Below, piece after piece: positions 1 through 5,782 of a stretch of DNA of 15,653 nucleotides. The stretch comes from an uncultured bacterium (lineage in GTDB: Bacteria; Patescibacteriota; Patescibacteriia; Patescibacteriales; Patescibacteriaceae): positions 1 through 15,653 of the forward strand of contig CALMNI010000062.1 of NCBI GenBank assembly GCA_937868555.1, in the 5' to 3' direction. The notes beneath the pieces are model-generated. The model saw only the letters and a list, made by a program, of their open reading frames with translations. It did not search any database and was not told the DNA's origin. Position 1 is the first letter of the stretch; the number at the start of each line of letters is the position of its first letter. The translations under genes were made by a program, and so were the position numbers.

Positions 1-79
1 TCTTGTTTCCTGAAAGAGTTCAGTTCTAATTATTAATTAACTTATAAAGCCGGTAATTCGGAAGGCAGGGGCGTCCGCA

Positions 80-110
80 GAAAAGCCGCGAATTATGGTC
101 GCGGCTTTTC
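80..110 (+). terminator. Rho-independent terminator of a gene left of the window
   Basis: A 12-bp perfect stem (80-91 with 99-110) encloses a 7-base loop. The 3' arm ends in CTTTTC and is followed by TAAAAT. The arms are AAAAGCCGCG-like, so the reverse strand could also terminate here. It separates whatever lies to the left from the target-gene promoter. Bases 1-79 hold no reading frame that I can support. Confidence 0.7.
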
Positions 111-145
111 TAAAATACTTAGAAAATAGGCTAATTTTAAGATAC

Positions 146-174
146 TTGACTTATTTACCAATATATGGTAATAT
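146..174 (+). promoter_or_regulatory. Sigma-70-type promoter of the DGR target gene with operator-like inverted repeat
   Basis: TTGACT (146-151) and TAATAT (169-174) are separated by exactly 17 bases. A perfect inverted repeat, TTACCA-N5-TGGTAA (155-171), fills most of the spacer and enters the -10 box, where a bound repressor would block polymerase. The start codon at 271 is about 90 bases downstream, leaving an untranslated leader. Which protein binds is unknown. The LexA-like repressor at 8172 is one candidate in the window: the 11 bases ATGGTAATATA at 165-175 recur at 8172-8182, but that copy covers the start codon of that gene, so the link is weak. Confidence 0.65.
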
Positions 175-270
175 ATAGGTATCTTTCCAATAATGGCAAA
201 GATCCCACGACTTCGGGCAGGAGTCACATTGCTTTCGGGCTTATAGCTTGAAAGAAGGAGAAATTTAAAA

Positions 271-1176
271 ATGAAATATCCAGGAATCACATTGGGCAAG
301 ATAGAAGCCCTAATCAACTGTTTAAATGGCATGGAAGTCGTTGACAAGCTGTGCAGCGGCGAATTAACAGTCAGTTTCAAGGGATCAGCTTTGGAAATCA
401 TCGAAGCCCTCAAGAAGCTGTTCGATAAGAACGGCAGAAGAATCCCTGAGAACCTTAAAGCCGCGGTCTGCGACCCGAATTCAGGGTATTTCCTGAAACA
501 GCCAGCCATTGATTATGCAAGAAGCTTTTCGAAAGGATTTGAAGGAACCGGCCTTGCTGCTAACATGTCAGCATCTGATTTCGAAGAAACCGCGAAACAA
601 CTCATTGAAGAGCTTAAAGCGGATGAGCGCACGAAGAATCTCTTAAAGGGAGTCTATCTGCCAATCATCATTCCTCAAACGGAAATTGCTGACCTGGGCG
701 AAGCCGTGGAAGAATTCGTCGGCATGGCTGAAAAGTCATACCGCAAGGAATTCAAGAAGCGCAACTTTACCAATCATCGCAAGAACGACTTAAAAGGAAA
801 AGTTACCGTTGTTGCAGGAAGCCGCTATGAAAAGCTTATAGAAAAGATGCAGAAGGAATCGGTTGTCGGAATCTATTTCCCAAATCCGTTGCAGGGCTTT
901 TCAGTCGATGCTCAGCGCGAGCAAATGGCTGCCTTGCCCGAAGGGTTCAGCTTATCGGGTCCGATAGACACTGCAATGGGCTTTGCGATGTATCCTGAAC
1001 TCTTAGGCAAGGATGCAACTACTCCGGTTTATGACTGCTCAGCCGTACAGTGGCAGTCGTCCGGGTATTCGCTCAACTTCGGCGCCGACGACGACGATGC
1101 GGACTTCGGCAGCGGGTCGAACCTGTCCGATGCCGACGACTACTGCTCCGGCGGTCTGCTGTTCGTCAAGGGGTAG
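271..1176 (+). CDS. DGR target protein with C-terminal variable region
   Basis: This 301-residue protein is diversified by the adjacent retroelement. The start is supported by AAGGAG (255-260) ten bases before the ATG. The variable region is residues 261-301 (Trp261 to the end). Its scaffold reads WQSS.YSLNF...SGGLLFVK, as in C-type-lectin-like DGR targets of candidate-phyla bacteria. The conserved lead-in (MAALPEGFSLSG, then TPVYDCSA) also fits that group. Residues 1-200 are mostly predicted helix, with no signal peptide or membrane segment, so the protein is probably cytoplasmic. Relative to TR the codons changed at Gly265, Gly271, Asp273, Asp276, Asp278, Gly280, Ser281, Gly282, Asp287, Asp289, Tyr291 and Cys292. 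The present VR is very acidic, with eight Asp in 18 residues. The ligand is unknown. Confidence 0.93.
   Translation: MKYPGITLGKIEALINCLNGMEVVDKLCSGELTVSFKGSALEIIEALKKLFDKNGRRIPENLKAAVCDPNSGYFLKQPAIDYARSFSKGFEGTGLAANMSASDFEETAKQLIEELKADERTKNLLKGVYLPIIIPQTEIADLGEAVEEFVGMAEKSYRKEFKKRNFTNHRKNDLKGKVTVVAGSRYEKLIEKMQKESVVGIYFPNPLQGFSVDAQREQMAALPEGFSLSGPIDTAMGFAMYPELLGKDATTPVYDCSAVQWQSSGYSLNFGADDDDADFGSGSNLSDADDYCSGGLLFVKG
1051..1171 (+). repeat. DGR variable region (VR)
   Basis: This 121-base segment, at a constant offset of 482, matches the template repeat at 1533-1653. There are 13 mismatches and no gaps. The VR differs at 1064, 1081, 1082, 1087, 1096, 1102, 1109, 1112, 1114, 1129, 1135, 1141 and 1145. 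TR has A at every one of these sites. VR has G at all of them except 1141, which is T. The last 26 bases (1146-1171) are identical in both copies and GC-rich, the position expected for the initiation-of-mutagenic-homing element. The repeat ends one codon before the stop. Confidence 0.95.
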
Positions 1177-1242
1177 TGTTGCTCTTGGTCTTTATATTTT
1201 GTACTTTGAATGTATTTGGATTTTTATCTTTGGATTGTATGT

Positions 1243-1281
1243 AAGATGCATGTTTACGCAAGTGAACATGCATCTTTTTCT
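1243..1281 (+). terminator. Hairpin downstream of VR, terminator of the target gene
   Basis: A 12-bp perfect stem (1243-1254 with 1265-1276) continues inward through a T-G, an A-T and a C-G pair to a GCAA tetraloop (1258-1261). It is followed by a T-rich run (CTTTTTCTTTTT). This fits a strong rho-independent terminator. In the Bordetella phage DGR a hairpin or cruciform after VR helps retrohoming. This one lies 72 bases beyond VR rather than immediately after it, so termination is the simpler reading. Confidence 0.75.
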
Positions 1282-1532
1282 TTTTAATCTTTTCCCGTAT
1301 ACTGAGAATGAAAGTAGGCTCATGCCCGCCCGTTCAAGGATCGGCGGCGCCGAAATCTTGAAAGCGCAGCCGTATCAGAATCGCGCCGGGCTATATTGGA
1401 CGGCGCGAGCGCATACCGCGTTTTTAGACACTACTTGCCTTTCTCTAGATCCAGCGAGGGATCGGATAAAATTCAGGAAAATGTCCGCAAGGTCATGCTC
1501 CGGTGGGTACGGAAGGAGGAAGGCATATTTTT

Positions 1533-1653
1533 TGGCAGTCGTCCGAGTATTCGCTCAACTTCAACGCCAACGACGACAATGCGAACTTCGACAACAGGTC
1601 GAACCTGTCCAATGCCAACGACAACTACTCCGGCGGTCTGCTGTTCGTCAAGG
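1533..1653 (+). repeat. DGR template repeat (TR)
   Basis: This is the invariant donor copy of VR. It contains 31 adenines by my count, 13 of which are substituted in VR. Read in the VR frame it contains ten AAC or AAT (Asn) codons, the usual DGR arrangement that allows many substitutions without creating stop codons. All non-adenine positions are identical in the two copies. Confidence 0.95.
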
Positions 1654-1665
1654 TTGTGTCTAAAA

Positions 1666-1691
1666 AAGAGTCCCGTTACCGGGACTCTTTT
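1666..1691. terminator. Bidirectional terminator between TR and avd
   Basis: AAAAGAGTCCCG and CGGGACTCTTTT form a perfect stem around a 2-base centre (effectively a 4-base loop). On the minus strand it starts directly after the avd stop (1693-1695) and is followed by six Ts, a strong avd terminator. On the plus strand only four Ts follow, so it could close the TR RNA less efficiently. Confidence 0.75.
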
Positions 1692-1692
1692 G

Positions 1693-2043
1693 CTACGCGG
1701 CCAGCGATTTTTTCCAGCCGCCGAGCATGCGTCCGATCTCCTGTACCATCTCCTGGAGGTGGACGTACTTCTTGAGATCTAGGATCTTCAGCTCGTGCGC
1801 CATCCGGATGAAGAGTTTGAGCGCGTCGAACTTTACGTTGGCCTGCTGGATGTTCGCGAGCTTTTCCGCTTTCGGGACGCTGCTCGCCATGATGACCAGC
1901 TCAAGCGTTTCAAGCAGATAGGCTTCGCATTTCGTCCCGATCATGTGCTTGTCCTTTTTCGGGAACAGGGAGAGGTATTGATAGAATACTTTGTAGAGGT
2001 CGAATAATTTCTTAATAATCGGTATATCGCTCGTATGGATCAT
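1693..2043 (-). CDS. avd: Avd-like accessory variability determinant (four-helix bundle)
   Basis: This is a small basic protein of about 116 residues. It is recognisable as the Avd / 23S rRNA intervening-sequence-type four-helix-bundle family by DIPIIKKLFDLYKVFYQ near the start, FPKKDKHMIGTK, then KFDALKLFIRMAHELKILD and the closing IGRMLGGWKKSL. Avd forms a pentamer that binds the DGR reverse transcriptase and template RNA and is required for mutagenic cDNA synthesis. The reading frame is open back to 2379, but everything upstream is antisense to RT, so I place the start at ATG 2043 (2052 is the alternative). Neither has a clear ribosome binding site. The gene is on the strand opposite to TR and RT, and its 5' end overlaps the RT start. 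Confidence 0.88.
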   Translation of the reverse strand: MIHTSDIPIIKKLFDLYKVFYQYLSLFPKKDKHMIGTKCEAYLLETLELVIMASSVPKAEKLANIQQANVKFDALKLFIRMAHELKILDLKKYVHLQEMVQEIGRMLGGWKKSLAA

Positions 2044-2634
2044 CGTGGTCATAAGTATGAGGAAATAGTTAGCATTAGTAATCTGTTTTCCTGCTGGCAG
2101 GAATTCCGCAAGAACAAGGCGGTCAGGGAGGATATCATGGAATTCGAGCGAAATCTCGAGGACAACGTCTTCCGCCTGCATGAAGACTTGATAGCGGAAC
2201 GGTACGAGCACGAGCCGTATTACAAATTCCATATCTACGATCCCAAGCACCGGATCATCAGCAAGGCGACGGTGCGGGACCGCCTGGCGCACCATATGAT
2301 ATTCAATGAATTGTACGAGGTGTTCGATCAGTCCTTCATTTACCATTCGTACGCTTCCCGGCTGGGCAAAGGCTCTCATCTCGGCGTGGCCAATGTCGCG
2401 CGGGCGCTGAGAAAATCAAGCCTGAATAATGCGCGGACGGTCTATGCCCTGAAATGCGATATCAGGAAGTTCTTCGACAGCGTCGATCACAGGAAGCTCG
2501 AGCAGATAATACAGAAAAAGATTAGCGACCATAGATTCGCTCGTTTGATTAGCAAGATTATCGGCAGTTTCTCTAAAACTGTGGATAACTTTGCGCAGAG
2601 AGAGAGAGAGAGAGAGAGTTGGCTGAGCCCTTAA
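2035..2634 (+). CDS. DGR reverse transcriptase, N-terminal half (frame broken at AG tract)
   Basis: This is the fingers and early palm of a retron/DGR-type reverse transcriptase. Visible features are FHIYDPKHRIISKATVRDR (about residues 68-86), IYHSYASRLGKGSH and LKCDIRKFFDSVDH, which carries the first catalytic Asp. The frame is closed upstream by TAA at 2005-2007, so ATG 2035 is the likely start, although no ribosome binding site is clear. After about residue 188 the frame reads RERERE through an AG repeat and then stops at 2632-2634. The rest of the enzyme continues in another frame from 2619. Alone this product lacks the YADD catalytic motif and should be inactive. A weak promoter (TTGTAG 1991-1996, AATAAT 2014-2019) lies inside avd. 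Confidence 0.9.
   Translation: MDHRGHKYEEIVSISNLFSCWQEFRKNKAVREDIMEFERNLEDNVFRLHEDLIAERYEHEPYYKFHIYDPKHRIISKATVRDRLAHHMIFNELYEVFDQSFIYHSYASRLGKGSHLGVANVARALRKSSLNNARTVYALKCDIRKFFDSVDHRKLEQIIQKKISDHRFARLISKIIGSFSKTVDNFAQRERERESWLSP
2597..2618 (+). repeat. (AG)11 dinucleotide microsatellite inside the RT gene
   Basis: There are 22 uninterrupted bases of AG repeated eleven times. The upstream RT frame and the downstream RT frame differ here by two bases. Ten copies, or thirteen, would join them into one frame, and eleven copies leave them broken. Long pure dinucleotide tracts expand and contract by slipped-strand mispairing, and tracts in coding sequence are a known basis of phase variation. 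The repeat encodes Arg-Glu alternation in a loop between conserved RT blocks, where length changes should be tolerated. Confidence 0.9.
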
Positions 2635-3113
2635 AAGGCTTGCCGATCGGCAACGTAACTTCGCAAATTTTTTCAAACATATATTTGAACGAGTTAGATC
2701 AGTTCGTGAAGCACGGCCTGAGGGAAAAACATTATTTCAGGTACGCGGATGACTTCTTAATTATACACGAGGACAAGAAGCATCTTGAAATGATTCTTGA
2801 AAGGATAGCCATTTTCTTAAGCAGCGCGTTGCGGCTCGAGCTTCATCCGCGCAAGGTAGAGATCAGAAAATACGGGCAAGGGATAGATTTTCTCGGATAC
2901 GTGATCCTGCCGCATCATATCGTTTTGCGGACGAAAACCAAAAAGAGGATGTTGGGTAAGCTTCTAGAAAAACAGGAGCTGCGCTCCCAGGGCCGACTGG
3001 AGGACTTCTCGTATAACCAGAGCCTCCAGTCGTACCTTGGAATGATATATCACAGCGATGGCTACGACCTGCAAACGCTGATAAAAAACAATTTCACTAT
3101 CATCGGGCAATAA
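2619..3113 (+). CDS. DGR reverse transcriptase, C-terminal half (second frame)
   Basis: This is the rest of the palm and the thumb of the reverse transcriptase. It has KGLPIGNVTSQIFSNIYLNE (the IGxxxSQ motif typical of DGR enzymes in place of the usual QGxxxSP), YFRYADDFLI with the catalytic Asp pair, then LELHPRKVEIR and GIDFLGYVILPH. With one AG unit removed the two halves give a 358-residue protein, a normal DGR RT length. It could be translated alone only from TTG 2619, with the GA-rich tract acting as a poor ribosome binding site. That product would lack the first catalytic Asp. The gene ends 35 bases before the terminase stop on the other strand. Confidence 0.9.
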   Translation: MAEPLKGLPIGNVTSQIFSNIYLNELDQFVKHGLREKHYFRYADDFLIIHEDKKHLEMILERIAIFLSSALRLELHPRKVEIRKYGQGIDFLGYVILPHHIVLRTKTKKRMLGKLLEKQELRSQGRLEDFSYNQSLQSYLGMIYHSDGYDLQTLIKNNFTIIGQ

Positions 3114-3148
3114 TCTTTTCGCCCTCTCAAGTGCGCCCGTCTCTCCGG

Positions 3149-4606
3149 CTAAAGGACTATGATCCTGAACGAGTGAGGCGGGTCTGTCTGCACGCTCAAG
3201 ACGAGGTTCGAGAAGGCATCTGCAAGATCGTCATGCTTCTCGACCCCGAAATGAACGATTTGCTGTATCAGCTCTTCCGCTCCTTTTCTCGGAAAGAGCA
3301 CTTTGCTGGTCTTGATCAGATTGGCCGTGAGCACAAGGCGCGTCCGCTTGTCCTGCATTCCAAGCTTCACGGATTTGACATCGTAGAGCCCTTCGCTTTT
3401 CAATTGCTGGGGAAGAGCCCGCTGGTAGGCGACATCTTCGATGAAGAAGGTGGGATGCCAGCCATCTTTGATATGCATCTTGTTCACTTCCTTGCACATT
3501 TCGACGGTTTCCGGGAATGTCATGCGGCGATTAATAATATTAGGCAGGATGTAAATCTTAGCGCCTACTTCTCCATGTATCAGCGCCGATACGAAAGCGG
3601 TGTAGTCGGCCGTATCGCTTTGGCTTATGGCGAGATCGACGCTCACGCGGATGCTTTTGTGCCGAGGATAATTAAAGGCATCCAGCTCGCTATCATCAGG
3701 CAGCTCGTCGTAGTAATGGATCCATTCGCGGTGGATGGCCTGGTCTTCGGCTGGGACTATCTGGAGAAGGTATTCGCGCTGCCAGGCGTATTCGTTTCCG
3801 GCTTTGCGTTTTTCTTTTTCAATATCATCCATGGTCGGATACTTTCCGGGCCATAATATCGAGCCTCCAGCTACCAGAGGGTACTCCTTGAACACGCCGT
3901 CGATTTTCTTTTTCTCGACGTCTTCCTTGATCCGCATAAGGAGCGAGTCTTCGTGCAGAAGGTTGCCAACTATGACGATCCTGGTATTGCGGTCTCCGGT
4001 AGGAATGACTTCGCCGGTAAACCACTGGTACGTTTTATTGCGCCCTTCGCGCGTCTTGGTCGAGGCGATGTCCTCGACGTCGTCGCCGATGATGAGATCG
4101 GGGCGGTGCTGGTTATGGCGCAGTCCGCGGATGCTCTGGTCGGTTGAGGCGGCGGTGATGCGCGCTCCGCTTTGCGTGAAGACGATGGAGGCCGAACCCC
4201 ACTCGTTCGAGTCTTCCTTGAATGGACCGAGGTCGCGCTTAAGAATGGGATTGTTTTCCAGTTCTCGGCGCAGGTTCATCATATGCTGCTTCGCCTGGAC
4301 CTGCGTCTGGCAGAGTATGAGGACGTATTTCTTCTGAGGCTTGCCGAGGATCGACCATAGCGGGTATGACGTCGTGATGATCGTTGATTTCGCAGAACCT
4401 CGGAAGGCAACGACGAAGAAGTTCTCATCGGCTTCGCTTTCCGTCAGGTCGAACATTTCCTTATGGAACTGCGCGGTCGCGTACTTAACGTAATGCGCGA
4501 AATAGAAATGGAAGAAGTACCAATGGCTTTGCCTAGTTATCGCCACTCGGACTTGCTTGTCCTTGATCATCTGATCCATGAGCTCCTGGGTTATTATTTC
4601 CTTCAT
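3149..4606 (-). CDS. terL: Phage terminase large subunit
   Basis: This is the ATP-driven DNA packaging motor of a tailed-phage-like element, 485 residues from ATG 4606. It has the ATPase half with Walker A AFRGSAKST (67-75) and Walker B LIIGDD (171-176), and the RNase-H-like nuclease half with Asp324 (SVDLA), Glu390/Asp391 (FIEDVAYQ) and Asp459/Asp460/Asp463 (KHDDLADAF). All key residues are present, so it looks intact. ATG 4579 is preceded by AGGAG (4583-4587) and may be the real start. The 4606 start would overlap the upstream gene by 74 bases and shows no such site. It is the last gene of the packaging operon. The usual next gene, portal, is absent, and the DGR lies there in opposite orientation. 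Confidence 0.92.
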   Translation of the reverse strand: MKEIITQELMDQMIKDKQVRVAITRQSHWYFFHFYFAHYVKYATAQFHKEMFDLTESEADENFFVVAFRGSAKSTIITTSYPLWSILGKPQKKYVLILCQTQVQAKQHMMNLRRELENNPILKRDLGPFKEDSNEWGSASIVFTQSGARITAASTDQSIRGLRHNQHRPDLIIGDDVEDIASTKTREGRNKTYQWFTGEVIPTGDRNTRIVIVGNLLHEDSLLMRIKEDVEKKKIDGVFKEYPLVAGGSILWPGKYPTMDDIEKEKRKAGNEYAWQREYLLQIVPAEDQAIHREWIHYYDELPDDSELDAFNYPRHKSIRVSVDLAISQSDTADYTAFVSALIHGEVGAKIYILPNIINRRMTFPETVEMCKEVNKMHIKDGWHPTFFIEDVAYQRALPQQLKSEGLYDVKSVKLGMQDKRTRLVLTANLIKTSKVLFPRKGAEELIQQIVHFGVEKHDDLADAFSNLVLSVQTDPPHSFRIIVL

Positions 4607-5012
4607 ATTGTTCTTGATTAGAATTTGTAAGTTCGGCCGGATTTAATGCCGCCAGCCGGAGGGCTTCCCTGACAACCGCTTCCTGTTCAGGTGTCAGAGT
4701 CTCGTCTTCGATCGAATGCTCGATCTTTAGCTTGTTCGCGTAGCCCGGGTGATGGTTGCGAAGCCAGTACATGATCGCTGGAAGATTGCGATCTTTAACC
4801 GCGCCTATCAACTGGCTCTCCGCAAGATCGTTGACGAGCTTATGGCCGTCGAGGATCGCTTCCTCGGCCTGCTTGGCGAATTCCTTGTCGTCCTCTTTCC
4901 AGCGGTAGTACGTCATTCGGGATATCCCGGCTTTTTGGCAGGCTGCCTCGACGATGGGCGTTTTGCGAAGCTGTTCGATGACGAGCTTTCTTGTCGCTTC
5001 ATTCTTCTTCAT
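4533..5012 (-). CDS. Terminase small subunit-like HTH protein
   Basis: This 159-residue protein is likely the DNA-recognition partner of the large terminase. The N-terminal 60 residues carry a homeodomain-like helix-turn-helix (VEAACQKAGISRMTYYRWKEDD, quoted in part as AACQKAGISRMTYYRW) of the kind seen in phage small terminases. A helical middle is followed by an Asn/Gln/Gly-rich tail that looks disordered. Its ATG overlaps the TGA of the upstream methylase (ATGA at 5012-5009), indicating translational coupling. The assignment rests on the HTH and the position next to terL. Confidence 0.78.
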   Translation of the reverse strand: MKKNEATRKLVIEQLRKTPIVEAACQKAGISRMTYYRWKEDDKEFAKQAEEAILDGHKLVNDLAESQLIGAVKDRNLPAIMYWLRNHHPGYANKLKIEHSIEDETLTPEQEAVVREALRLAALNPAELTNSNQEQYEGNNNPGAHGSDDQGQASPSGDN

Positions 5013-5782
5013 AGTATTTTCGCCTTAAGGCCGGTCAGCTTTTCCCACTGCCTGATCGACGTCAGGCAGTACTCGGGATCGATCTCGCAGGCAAAGCATC
5101 GCCGCTTGGTTTGCTCGCAAGCGAGTAGCGCGGTACCTGATCCCAAGAAGCCGTCGTACACTGTCTCTCCTATCTCCGACGAATTGAGGATGAGACGGCG
5201 GATCAGCCCGACCGGCTTAGTGGTCGGATGCAATTTGCTTTTCGACGGCCGGGGATAGAATAGTACGGACTTATCCTTCGATCTGCGATACTTATGCGTA
5301 CCTTTCCAGCCGTAGGCAATCAGCTCGTGCTGCGGCGCATAGTCGAGCCGCCCGACCACGCTTTGCGACTTTATCCAGATCAGTAGCTGCGCTACCTTGA
5401 AACCCGCGTCTATCATTCCGTCCCTAAGCGGCCAGACCATCTTATCGGCGTTGAAGATATAGCAGCTGTTTTTCTGCGCAAGAAAAGGCGAAACTACACC
5501 CAGCCACTCTCGGTTGAAGGCGCGATACTCTTCATCGGTCTGCAGCTGGTCGTTCGCTATTTCTTTATCTTTGGCGAGCGTCTTGAAGCTGCGTTTCGAC
5601 TCGACTACAGCAACGCCGTACGGAACGTCCGCGCAGATAAGATTTATCTTTTCCTTGTCGATAAGCCGCGCAATAAGCTTCTTGTCGCGACAGTCTCCGC
5701 AGGCAAGCCGATGCTCGCCGAGCTGCCAGATGGTACCAGTCTTAATTGAGTTTCTTGGCTTTGAGGCCGGTGAGTTTTTCAT
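5009..5782 (-). CDS. DNA methyltransferase (N4/N6-type), variant motif IV
   Basis: This 257-residue amino-methyltransferase has the beta-class order. Motif IV comes first (ADVPYG, residues 51-56), then HPTTKP (185-190) and the AdoMet-binding motif I YDGFLGSGTALLACE (209-223). The usual DPPY catalytic motif is DVPY here. The first Asp, the second Pro and the Tyr are kept. It should methylate adenine or cytosine in element DNA, perhaps to evade host restriction. It starts inside the end of the preceding methylase (41-base overlap) and both proteins end in EKLTGLKAK, suggesting a tandem duplication. No restriction enzyme gene is nearby. Confidence 0.85.
   Translation of the reverse strand: MKNSPASKPRNSIKTGTIWQLGEHRLACGDCRDKKLIARLIDKEKINLICADVPYGVAVVESKRSFKTLAKDKEIANDQLQTDEEYRAFNREWLGVVSPFLAQKNSCYIFNADKMVWPLRDGMIDAGFKVAQLLIWIKSQSVVGRLDYAPQHELIAYGWKGTHKYRRSKDKSVLFYPRPSKSKLHPTTKPVGLIRRLILNSSEIGETVYDGFLGSGTALLACEQTKRRCFACEIDPEYCLTSIRQWEKLTGLKAKIL

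Larger units (their letters stand above)
1298..1691 (+). ncRNA. Template-repeat RNA of the DGR (approximate limits)
   Basis: The stretch between the target terminator and the avd stop holds no supported gene. It contains TR at 1533-1653 and, upstream, three hairpins: 1333-1362 (TTCAAG with CTTGAA around CGGC/GCCG), 1381-1408 (8-bp stem TCGCGCCG with CGGCGCGA) and 1448-1463 (GATCC with GGATC). Downstream it ends at the 1666-1691 hairpin. TATACT at 1298-1303 is a possible -10 box, but I see no good -35, so the 5' end is a guess. The RNA should serve as template for mutagenic reverse transcription. Its plus-strand terminator has only four Ts, so some read-through towards the RT gene is possible. 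Confidence 0.55.

Noticed and set aside
1013..1663. A plus-strand frame covering both VR and TR, about 216 codons
   Set aside because: It is an out-of-frame reading of the target end and of TR, and its repeat-like protein only reflects the VR/TR duplication.
1503..1775. Frame reading TR as a protein (WQSSEYSLNF...)
   Set aside because: TR is a non-coding template. The frame continues through a terminator into antisense of avd and has no start support as a gene.
2044..2379. N-terminal extension of the avd frame to 228 residues
   Set aside because: The extra part is exactly antisense to RT coding sequence and does not resemble the Avd family, whose members are about 115-125 residues.
2597..2634. 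Programmed -1 frameshift in the RT gene
   Set aside because: The site lacks a slippery XXXYYYZ heptamer, and no obvious stimulating stem follows. Repeat-length variation or a sequencing slip explains the data more simply.
3131..3856. Plus-strand frame of 241 codons opposite terL
   Set aside because: Shadow of the terminase. The minus strand carries Walker and nuclease motifs, this one carries none.
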